From the NCBI GenBank assembly GCA_001942415.1, contig MKJX01000250.1, positions 1-64,000 on the forward strand: a stretch of DNA of 64,000 bases. Reading direction: 5' to 3'. Origin of the DNA: Pseudonocardia sp. CNS-139. Its GTDB lineage: Bacteria; Actinomycetota; Actinomycetes; Mycobacteriales; Pseudonocardiaceae. The first letter of the stretch is position 1, and each line of letters starts with the position of its first letter. This document shows, one piece after another, positions 1-6,985 of the stretch. The translations under genes and the position numbers were made by a program. The notes under the pieces were generated by a model. It made no database searches, was not told the DNA's origin, and was given only the letters and a program-made list of their open reading frames with translations.

Positions 1-264
1 CTGCCGTGTCGTGCCGGCGACGCGGACCTCTGGTTCGCCGAGTCCCCCCGCGGACCTCGAGCGGGCCAAGGCGCTCTGCGGTGGGTGCCCGATCCAGGCC
101 GAGTGCCTGGCCGGGGCCTGCGCAGGGAGGAGCCGTGGGGGGTCTGGGGCGGCGAGATCCTCGAGCGCGGGGTCGTGATCCCGCGCAAGAGGCCTCGCGG
201 CCGTCCGAGCAAGGCCGACCTCGCCCGCGACCGCGCTTACGCGGCCGCGGCGGCGTCCGCCTGA
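1..264 (+). CDS. whiB7: WhiB7-type Fe-S transcriptional regulator, 5' end outside window
   Basis: WhiB proteins carry a [4Fe-4S] cluster on four cysteines and bind the primary sigma factor; WhiB7 activates intrinsic antibiotic-resistance genes. Visible are an upstream Cys (CRAGDADLWFAESP), the CGGCPIQAEC cluster (C-x2-C-x5-C), the turn EPWGVWGGEI, and a C-terminal AT-hook RKRPRGRPSK that separates WhiB7 from other WhiB types. Reading it needs two corrections: one extra C in the run near 46-52 and one missing C near 118. The neighbours downstream match the mycobacterial whiB7 locus. The start lies left of base 1. The family call is firm; the breaks are probably sequence errors. Confidence 0.9.
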   Translation: MPCRAGDADLWFAESPRGPRAGQGALRWVPDPGRVPGRGLRREEPWGVWGGEILERGVVIPRKRPRGRPSKADLARDRAYAAAAASA

Positions 265-321
265 CACGGCACGCACATCCGTGGGTCCTGCGAGGACCCG
301 ACCGAGAGGAGATCGCTTCCG

Positions 322-585
322 ATGAACGACGCCAAGCCGCAGAACGCGCCGGCGCCCAGCACCCAGGCCGTCCGTGACCGAGAGGGAACGATGATGTTGC
401 TCCACGAAGCCCTGGCCAGATCGCGACAGCAAGAGGCGATCGAGTCCGCCCGGCAGCACGCGCTGGCCCGCCAGTTCGTGGCCGGCCGGCGCTGGGCCCT
501 GCTCGCCCGCTTCGCCGCCCGGCGGGCCGCGCGGGCCCGGGCCGCAGCGAGCGCCGCGCAGTACGCCGCGGTGCTCACACGATGA
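322..585 (+). CDS. Small Arg/Ala-rich hypothetical protein downstream of whiB7
   Basis: An 87-residue protein in the same direction as whiB7, 57 bp after its stop, with an AGGAG-like ribosome site 10-15 bases before the ATG. It is rich in Ala, Arg and Gln, looks helical, and its C-terminal half is strongly basic (repeated AARRA-type segments). It has no signal peptide or membrane segment and I do not recognise a family. Small proteins of this sort often follow whiB genes in actinobacteria. It ends just before a strong hairpin at 602-637, so it may be the last gene of the whiB7 transcript. Confidence 0.6.
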   Translation: MNDAKPQNAPAPSTQAVRDREGTMMLLHEALARSRQQEAIESARQHALARQFVAGRRWALLARFAARRAARARAAASAAQYAAVLTR

Positions 586-601
586 ACGGATGATCACCCG
601 A

Positions 602-637
602 CCGGCGGCGCCCGGCCTAGGCCCGGGGCGCCGCCGG
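602..637. terminator. Bidirectional hairpin between convergent genes
   Basis: Perfect 12-bp arms CCGGCGGCGCCC and GGGCGCCGCCGG surround a loop that can pair further. It lies between the small gene ending at 585 and the ABC1 kinase ending at 644 on the other strand, the expected place for a shared terminator. There is no U tract, as is usual at this GC content. Confidence 0.65.
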
Positions 638-643
638 CGTCCG

Positions 644-1977
644 TCAGGCGTGCTGGTCGGCGTCCTCGGAGTCGAAGATCCACGGCTGCCAGTGCCGCAC
701 GATCCCGCGCAGCGGCACGTCGGCGTCGAGCTGGCAGAGCACGCCGAGCGTGCCCATCGTGACGCGGTGGATCAGCAGGTACTCCGGGGGCAGGTTCAGC
801 TCCCGGCCGGTGCGGAACTCCGGGCGCCGCAGGTCGCCGATGCGTTCCGCCTGGCCCTGCAGCCAGTGGCGGTCGAAGTGGAACGTCTCGGTGCGCAGCG
901 GCTCCGCGAACGGCGCCAGGTAGTTCAGCGCCTCCTCGGCGGGCAGGGCGGCGCCCGACCGCACGAAGCCGTGGTCGCGCAGCAGTTCGAGCAGGTCGGC
1001 GGGCTTGTCCTCCATCGCCAGCCGCACCATCTCCGACAGCGGCCGGGGCAGCCCCTCGGGTAGCCGGGCCACCGCGCCGTAGTCGATGACCATCAGCCGG
1101 CCGTCGGCGAGCAGCTGGAAGTTGCCGGGGTGCGGGTCCGCGTGCAGCAGCCCGACCCGTGCGGGCGCCGAGTAGTGGAACTCGGCTAGCAGCGCCGCCG
1201 CCGCCTCGCGCTCGGCGCGCGCACCGGACCGGATCACGTCCGAGAGCCGGGTGCCCGTGACCCACTCCGTGACCATCGCCCGCGGCGCCGACGCCACCAC
1301 CCGCGGCACCTTGATCTTGTCGTCGCCCTCGTACGCCGTGGCGAACGCGCGCTGGTTGGCGGCCTCGTCGCGGTAGTCGAGCTCCTCCTCCATGCGCTCG
1401 CGCAGCTCCGTGATCAGCGGCTTGATCTCCAGGCCCGGCACGAGCGGCTGCATCAGCCGGCTCATCCGCGACAGCTGCCGCAGGTCGGACCGCAGCGCCT
1501 CCTCGGCGCCCGGGTACTGGACCTTCACCGCGACCTCGCGGCCGTCGCGCCAGACGGCCCGGTGCACCTGCCCGATGCTCGCGGCCGCCGCCGGCGTCTC
1601 GTCGAACTCCCGGAACCGCTCGCGCCAGCCGCGCCCGAACTGCTCGGCGAGCATCCGGTGCACGTCGGAGGCGGCATCGGGGGCGCCGCCGACTGGAGCT
1701 TGACCAGCGACTCGCGGAACGGCGCCGCGTACTCCTCGGGGATGGCGGCCTCGAACACGCTCAACGCCTGCCCGAACTTCATCGCGCCGCCCTTGAGCTC
1801 GCCGAGCACGGCGAAGAGCTGCTCGGCGCTCTTGGCCATGAGCTGCGCCGAGATCTCCTCGCTGTCGCCGCCGACGAGCCGCCGGCCCCAGCCGGCCGCC
1901 GCCCGGCCCGCCACGCCGAGCGGGAGGCTCGCGAGCTTCGCCGTGCGGGTCGCCGCGCGCCGCGGGATGTCCGTCAC
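644..1977 (-). CDS. ABC1/UbiB-family atypical kinase (Rv3197-like)
   Basis: ABC1/AarF/UbiB proteins are protein-kinase-like ATPases linked to quinone and lipid handling. Hallmarks present: the KxGQ motif in AMKFGQALSVFEAA near residue 65, the Ala-rich loop AAAASIGQVHRAV, the VAVKVQYPG lysine, the HADPHPGNF catalytic segment, and VIDYG as metal-binding DFG equivalent. The GTG at 1977 (VTDIPRRAATRTAK) is chosen; another start exists at 2028. A frame break near 1675 splits the open frame between the KxGQ region and the kinase core. About 444 residues, normal for the family. In Mycobacterium the homologue lies beside whiB7 and has been linked to drug tolerance. Confidence 0.9.
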
Positions 1978-2038
1978 CGGACCACCCCGGCCCGGGGTCC
2001 GCGCGTTACGGCGATCGGGGGCGGGCACTCACGATCGT

Positions 2039-3055
2039 TCACGTCTCGATTGTGTCCCGTGTCCGGCCCGGCGCGCATGTCACCACCCCGTGGCCCGTCC
2101 CACGCCCGGCGCCGCACCCGCACTCCGGCCGCGGCGTCCAGAGCCGGCGCACGAGCGTGCCGGCCGTCGGGTCGATCTCCAGCGTCGCGTCGAGCGTCGG
2201 CGGCGGTGCGCCTCCGTCGAGCGCGGCGAGGGCCTGCGCCGTGGCCAGCCCGGCCGTCGCCGTGACGCACTCCGGGCCCGCCTGCCCCGCGCGGCCCGCG
2301 AGCTGCGCCGACACCGCCGGCCACGACGCGTCGCGGGCCCGGCGGTGCAGCTCCAGGCAGCCAAGGCAGGCCGTGCGCCCCGGCAGCACCAGCGGGCCGA
2401 CCACCCCGGTGCCCTCGCGCAGCGCCGCGACCAGGTGCGGGGTGCCGGCGGCCTGCAGCGCGCCGATCCGCACCGCGTCGGGCGCGACGTCGGCGAGCAC
2501 CAGCAGGTCGGCCACGGTGCGCTGGGGCGGTGGGCCGGTACGGGCGCGCGGGACGAGCCGGCGCACCGCGTCCGCCGTGGCGTCCGCGCGGTCCGCGCCC
2601 AGATCGGCGTCGACGAGGCCGGTGCCCAGGTCGGCGGCCAGCACGGGCCCCGCGGCCTCGACGTGCACCCGGCCGACCCCGGCCCGGACCAGCCCGAGCA
2701 CCACCCCGGCCGTCAGCGGGCCGCCGCCCTGCACCACCACCGTGCTGCTCGCCCGGCGCCGTGCGCGCAGCCGCGGCCCGTCCGCGTCGACGAGTGCCCC
2801 GGCCGCGAGCAGCTCCCGCAGCAGCGCCTCGGCCTCCGCGGCGTCCCCGCCGCGCGCCACCACCCGCGCGACGAGATCGGCGGTCGGCACCGGGCCGGCC
2901 AGCCCGTCGATCATCTCCGCGAGCGGCGGCGAGAGGTCGTCGGCGGCGACGGCGGTGTCCGGGGCGAACCCGACCAGCCGGGAGCGGGGGCCGATCCGGA
3001 ACACGGCGCGGTGCGGCGGCAGGCGGACGGCGGTGGGAAGCGCGGCGGGAAGCAC
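2039..3055 (-). CDS. Rv3196-like E1/cyclodehydratase-type protein (TOMM leader-binding family)
   Basis: About 338 residues. The N-terminal half holds a small winged-helix-like segment (around 60-110); the C-terminal half looks like a reduced ThiF/E1 or cyclodehydratase fold with a glycine-rich VVVQGGGPLTAGVV turn and two metal-type cysteine pairs, ACLGCLELH and PECGCG. This is the family usually annotated as TOMM-precursor leader-peptide-binding or bacteriocin cyclodehydratase-like. No YcaO protein, dehydrogenase or precursor peptide is visible nearby, so a thiazole-forming role is not supported here. The GTG at 3055 has GGAGAG six bases upstream; longer starts at 3061 and 3109 are possible. 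Same strand as the ABC1 kinase, 61 bp upstream of it. Confidence 0.75.
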   Translation of the reverse strand: MLPAALPTAVRLPPHRAVFRIGPRSRLVGFAPDTAVAADDLSPPLAEMIDGLAGPVPTADLVARVVARGGDAAEAEALLRELLAAGALVDADGPRLRARRRASSTVVVQGGGPLTAGVVLGLVRAGVGRVHVEAAGPVLAADLGTGLVDADLGADRADATADAVRRLVPRARTGPPPQRTVADLLVLADVAPDAVRIGALQAAGTPHLVAALREGTGVVGPLVLPGRTACLGCLELHRRARDASWPAVSAQLAGRAGQAGPECVTATAGLATAQALAALDGGAPPPTLDATLEIDPTAGTLVRRLWTPRPECGCGAGRGTGHGVVTCAPGRTRDTIET

Positions 3056-3165
3056 GGTCACCTCTCCGATGGTGGGCCGGATCGGCCGTCCGTGCGTCGA
3101 GTTGTCCACAGATGTCGGTTGCCCATCGTTGATCGCCGGTTCGGCCCTCGCCGGCGCGCGTGCCC

Positions 3166-3178
3166 TAGGGTGGGGTGA
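3166..3178 (+). promoter_or_regulatory. -10 element of a leaderless promoter
   Basis: TAGGGT at 3166-3171 is followed by six bases and then the ATG at 3178, which puts the expected transcription start on the start codon. The region 3056-3177 is a divergent intergenic spacer, so a promoter is expected. Confidence 0.5.
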
Positions 3179-3738
3179 TGGCGCACCCCGCTGTCGTGGA
3201 GGTTCGGCGCAGCGATCGCCGCCGTCGAATGGTCAGTGCTCGACGCGAAGGCGACACCGTGATCGTGTTCATCCCGGGGTGGATGAGCGACGCCGAGGAG
3301 AGCCGCTGGGTCGACGAGATGGTGCGGAGGCTCGAACGCAGCGAGGCGCGCCGCCGCTCGCCCGCCCGCAAGGGGGACGACGCGCTGCGCCGCCGCAGCG
3401 TCGAGCTCGCCCGGCGGTACCTCGACGGCCGGGCCGAGCCCACCACCGTGCGCTGGGTGCCGCCCATGCGCACCCGCTGGGCGTCGTGCACCCCGGCCGA
3501 CGGCACCATCCGGATCAGCGAGCGGCTGCGCGACGTGCCCGGCTGGGTGGTCGACTACGTGCTGGTGCACGAGCTGGCCCACCTGCTGGAGCCGGGCCAC
3601 GACGCGGCGTTCTGGGCGTGGGTGCACCGCTACCCGCGCACCGAGCGCGCGATGGGCTACCTCGAGGGACTGTCGGCCGCGGCCGGGCTCGGGATGCAGG
3701 GCATCGACGGCGAGGAGCCCGACGCCGAGGCCGGCTGA
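3178..3738 (+). CDS. YgjP/DUF45-type zinc metallopeptidase-like protein
   Basis: A 186-residue cytoplasmic protein with the gluzincin-like motif VHELAHLLEPGHDAAFW near residue 130 (HExxH with a later His) and the family-typical MRTRWASC segment ahead of it, as in YgjP/DUF45 proteins related to M48 and SprT peptidases. The substrate is unknown. An ATG at 3178 is preferred over the adjacent GTG at 3175 because a -10 element lies six bases upstream. It is divergent from the Rv3196-like gene and convergent with the DUF2342 gene, whose stop is six bases away. Confidence 0.85.
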   Translation: MAHPAVVEVRRSDRRRRMVSARREGDTVIVFIPGWMSDAEESRWVDEMVRRLERSEARRRSPARKGDDALRRRSVELARRYLDGRAEPTTVRWVPPMRTRWASCTPADGTIRISERLRDVPGWVVDYVLVHELAHLLEPGHDAAFWAWVHRYPRTERAMGYLEGLSAAAGLGMQGIDGEEPDAEAG

Positions 3739-3744
3739 CCGCCG

Positions 3745-5162
3745 TCAGGCCCTGTCGGCGCCGCCGTCCTCGGGCTCGTCCTTCTCGTCGTCCTTCGGCG
3801 CCGGCTTGTCGGCGAGCTTCTCCAGCTCGGCGATCGGTCGCCCAGCTCGTCGCGCGCGACGAACGCGGCCGGGTCGTCCAGGTCGTCGGCCGACGGGATC
3901 AGGTCGGGGTGCGCCCACAGCGCGTCCCGGCCGGCGTTGCCGCGCTGCTCGCCGAGCAGCCGCCACAGCTCCGACGCCGCCCGCAGCCGCCGCGGCCGCA
4001 GCTCCAGCCCGACGATCGTGGCGAACGTCTGCTCGGCGGGACCGCCCGACGCGCGCCGGCGCCGCAGCGTCTCGCGCAGCGCCTCGGCGCCGGGCAGCCG
4101 CTCGCCGACCGCCTCGGCGACGACCGCGTCGACCCAGCCCTCGATCAGCGCGAGCAGCGTCTCCAGCCGTGCGAGCGCGGCCTTCTGCTCAGGAGTGGTC
4201 TCCGGCTCGAACATGCCCGACTGCATGGCCTCCTGGATGGCGGCCGGGTTGGACGGGTCGATGCCGCGGGCCAGCTCCTCGATGCGCGAGGTGTCGACGC
4301 GGATGCCGCGCGCGTACTCCTCGACGGTGCCGAGGAGCCGCTCCTTCAGCCACGGGACGTGCGCGTAGAGCCGGTGGTGCGCGGCCTCCCGGGCGGCGAG
4401 GTAGATCATCACCTCGCCGGCGGGCCGGTCAAGGTCCTTCGTGAACTTCTCGACGTTCTCCGGCAGCAGCGCCGCCACCCGGTCCGGACCGACCGGCACC
4501 CCGATGTCCGTGGCGCCGACGACCTCGGCCGCGAGCTGGGCGAGACCGTTGCCGAGCTGGCTGCCGAACGCGAGCCCGCCCATCTGCCCGAGCATCGCGA
4601 GCATCGGGCCGGCCGCCGAGCGGACCTCCTCGGGCATCGCCTCCACCCAGGCCCCGGACACGCGCTGCGCGACCGGGTCGCACAGCCGCTTCCAGGTGGG
4701 CATGCTCGCGTCGACCCACTCCGTGGCCGACCACGCCTGCGTCTCCGCGGCCCCGGCCGGGAACTCGGTGGCCGGGTCGAGCCACAGCTCGGCGAGCTTC
4801 ACGGCGTCCGAGACGGCTGCCCGCTGCGCCTCCGTGAGCGAGGACGTGGTGGCGGCCAGCTGCTGGCGGGCGAGCTGCGCCGCGAGGTCGTAGTTGACGG
4901 GGCCACCGCCGCTGCTCTGCGCCTGGCTGAGCATCTGGCCCAGCTGCGTGAGCATCTGGCCGAGCTGGCTGACGTCGAAACCGCCTGCACCGCCGGGACC
5001 TCCCGGCATCCCGGGAATCCCCGGGAACCCGCCCGCCGGCATGCCCGGCAGGTTGCCGAAGCCGAAGGGGTCCTGCGGGCCGTCGCCGCGACCGGGCTCC
5101 TTGCGGCCCTCGTCGTCGGGGTCACGGTCGGCAGAGCCGAAGCCGAACGGGATATCGCTCAT
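3745..5162 (-). CDS. DUF2342 zinc-dependent metalloprotease-like protein (Rv3195-like)
   Basis: Starts MSDIPFGFGSADRD and has a Gly/Pro/Met-rich N-terminus (about residues 15-60), then a helical domain including REAAHHRLYAHVPWLK, where a zinc-site-like motif is expected in this family (also called coenzyme F420 biosynthesis-associated). No signal peptide. A base seems to be missing near 3838: after RDELGD the frame should continue as PIAELEKLADKPAPKDDEKD and end at 3745; the uncorrected frame runs on to 3657 with unrelated sequence. Gene order matches Rv3195 beside Rv3194c. The biochemical function is not established. Confidence 0.85.
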
Positions 5163-5190
5163 ATCACTACGGTACGCGGACCGGCCCAGC

Positions 5191-5721
5191 TCAGCTGTTC
5201 GCGCTCCGGTGCAAAGCGGACAGATAACGCGCGGTCACACGGCGCTGCACGAGCCCGCTGACGGGCGCCCCGAGCCGCGAGTACCACCGGTCCGGGCGGG
5301 AGAACGCACGGACGACCAGCAGCGTCCCTTCCGCCGTCCGGTGCAGCACGAACGACTCCTCGCCGCGCTCCGGGTGCCCGGGGAGCGTGCCGTAGGCGAA
5401 CCCCGCACGGCCGGGCTCGTCCACGGCCCACACCACCCGGCACGGCGCCGTGACGTGCAGCGGCCCCGCGCCGAGCCGCAGCACGACGGTCGTGCCCGGC
5501 ACCGGGCGCGCGTCCGGCGGGTGCACGGCGACGCGGGCGTGGCGCTGCAGCGCCCAGGCGAACAGCCCGTCGCGGGCCCGCGCGAACTCCTCCACCCCGC
5601 CCACCCGCGCCCGCTCCTCGACGTGGTCGTAGCCGGCCGGCAGCGGGCCGTCGCCGACGGAGGCACCCACCTCCGGATAGGTGGGTGCGGCCGCAACCGC
5701 CCGGTCGTAGGTGCGCCGCAC
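5191..5721 (-). CDS. DUF1990 family protein
   Basis: A 176-residue protein of the DUF1990 family: VRRTYDRAV at the start, the conserved PTYPEVGASVG and YDHVEERARVG segments, GHPERGEESFVLH, and a C-terminal PDRWYSRLGAPVSGLVQRRVTARYLSAL. The GTG at 5721 is the only sensible in-frame start before the conserved N-terminus; the open frame continues far upstream only because GC-rich DNA lacks stops. It is divergent from the PDZ protease gene (48 bp between starts). The function of the family is unknown; the compact beta-rich sequence suggests a small ligand-binding fold, which is inference. Confidence 0.8.
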   Translation of the reverse strand: MRRTYDRAVAAAPTYPEVGASVGDGPLPAGYDHVEERARVGGVEEFARARDGLFAWALQRHARVAVHPPDARPVPGTTVVLRLGAGPLHVTAPCRVVWAVDEPGRAGFAYGTLPGHPERGEESFVLHRTAEGTLLVVRAFSRPDRWYSRLGAPVSGLVQRRVTARYLSALHRSANS

Positions 5722-5757
5722 CGGGGCACCATACGAAGAGCTGACCGGACGTCGGCC

Positions 5758-5770
5758 TAGAGTGCCTGCG
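5758..5770 (+). promoter_or_regulatory. -10 element of a leaderless promoter for the PDZ protease
   Basis: TAGAGT at 5758-5763 lies six bases before the GTG at 5770. Transcription would start at or next to the start codon, supporting both the start chosen and a leaderless mRNA. Confidence 0.5.
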
Positions 5771-6786
5771 TGGATCGCCGGACGTGGACGGTAGTGGCCG
5801 CCGGGCTGCTCGCGCTGGCGATCGGGGTGCTCGGGATGAACCTGCCCGTTCCGATGGTGGCGGTCGGGCCGGGCCCGACCTACGACACCCTCGGGACCGT
5901 CGACGACACCCAGGTCGTGTCCGTCGACGGCCTGCCGGTCTTCCCGACCAGCGGGCACCTGAACATGACGACCGTCTCGGTCACCGACGGGATCACGATG
6001 TTCGACGCGCTGGCGTTCTGGGCGTCGAACGAACGCCGGGTCGTGCCGCGCGAGCTGATCTTCCCGCCGAACGAGACGCAGGAGGAGATCGAGCGCGAGA
6101 ACGCGGCGCTGTTCGCCTCCTCCGAGGCCAACGCCGAGTCGGCCGCCGTCACGGAGCTGGGCCTGCCGGCCACGGTTGTCGTCACCGGGCTCGTGCCGGA
6201 CGGGGCGGCGAGCGGCGTCCTGCGCGAGGGCGACCAGCTCCTCGCCGTCGGCGGGCGGCCGCTCGGCTCGGTCAACGACCTCACCGCCGCCCTCGCCGAC
6301 ACCCGGCCGGGCGACCGCCTTCCCGTCACCTACCGGCGCGACGGCCAGGAACAGACCGCCGACGTCGTGCTCGGGGCGAGCCCGGACCGCCCGAGCGGCC
6401 TGCTGGGTGTGCTCCCCGGGGCGATCTCCCGCGAGGGCGAGATCACGATCAGCCTCGGCGGGATCGGCGGGCCGTCGGCCGGGCTGATGTTCGCGCTGTC
6501 CCTCGTCGACAAGCTGACGCCCGGCGAGCTGACGGGCGGCCGGTTCGTCGCCGGCACCGGCGCGATCCTGCCCAACGGGGTCGTCACCCAGATCGACGGC
6601 ATCCCGTTCAAGATGCACGCCGCCCGCGAGGCCGGCGCGACGGTCTTCATGGTCCCCGCGGAGAACTGCGCGGAGGCCGCCGCGACCGTGCCCGACGGCC
6701 TCCAGCTCGTGCGGGTCGGCACGCTGCACGACGCCGTCGCCGCGCTCGACGCCCTGCAGGCGGGCCAGACCCCGGTGAGCTGCTGA
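5770..6786 (+). CDS. YlbL-like membrane-anchored PDZ/Lon-domain serine protease
   Basis: A 338-residue protein: one N-terminal membrane anchor (about 5-25), a PDZ domain (about 135-205; VVVTGLVPDGAASGVLREGDQLLAVGG) and a C-terminal Lon (S16) proteolytic domain with the Ser-Lys dyad visible as GGPSAGLMFALS (Ser236) and DGIPFKMHAA (Lys281). The active site would face the outside of the membrane. This is the Rv3194c/YlbL type. The downstream UPF0182 gene has the same direction, as in mycobacteria. The frame is intact. Confidence 0.9.
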   Translation: MDRRTWTVVAAGLLALAIGVLGMNLPVPMVAVGPGPTYDTLGTVDDTQVVSVDGLPVFPTSGHLNMTTVSVTDGITMFDALAFWASNERRVVPRELIFPPNETQEEIERENAALFASSEANAESAAVTELGLPATVVVTGLVPDGAASGVLREGDQLLAVGGRPLGSVNDLTAALADTRPGDRLPVTYRRDGQEQTADVVLGASPDRPSGLLGVLPGAISREGEITISLGGIGGPSAGLMFALSLVDKLTPGELTGGRFVAGTGAILPNGVVTQIDGIPFKMHAAREAGATVFMVPAENCAEAAATVPDGLQLVRVGTLHDAVAALDALQAGQTPVSC

Positions 6787-6866
6787 GCCACCCGCGGGTT
6801 CCCGCCCACCGGAAACCGGGCGAGCCGGACATTCGAGGCCCCAACGGGAACCCCACGCCGGGTCCG

Positions 6867-6872
6867 TAGAGT
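6867..6872 (+). promoter_or_regulatory. Possible -10 element upstream of the UPF0182 gene
   Basis: TAGAGT, the same hexamer as before the PDZ protease, lies 114 bases before the GTG at 6986. If used, the transcript would have a leader of about 107 bases. Single-element evidence only. Confidence 0.35.
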
Positions 6873-6985
6873 TGGGTGGGCAGGGCGCGCCGTCGGGCCG
6901 GCCGGAGGCGATCGCAGCAGGTCGCACTCTGCTCGGGCCGGCGCGGGCGCTCGCGCCAGACCCCCGAGTTCCAGGAGCGTGCCCA

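Noticed and set aside
2052..5261. Very long plus-strand open frames overlapping real genes (e.g. 2052-5261, 1562-3178, 3657-3745)
   Set aside because: They are Arg/Pro/Ala-rich with no domain pattern, antisense or frame-shifted to well-supported genes; GC-rich DNA rarely has stops.
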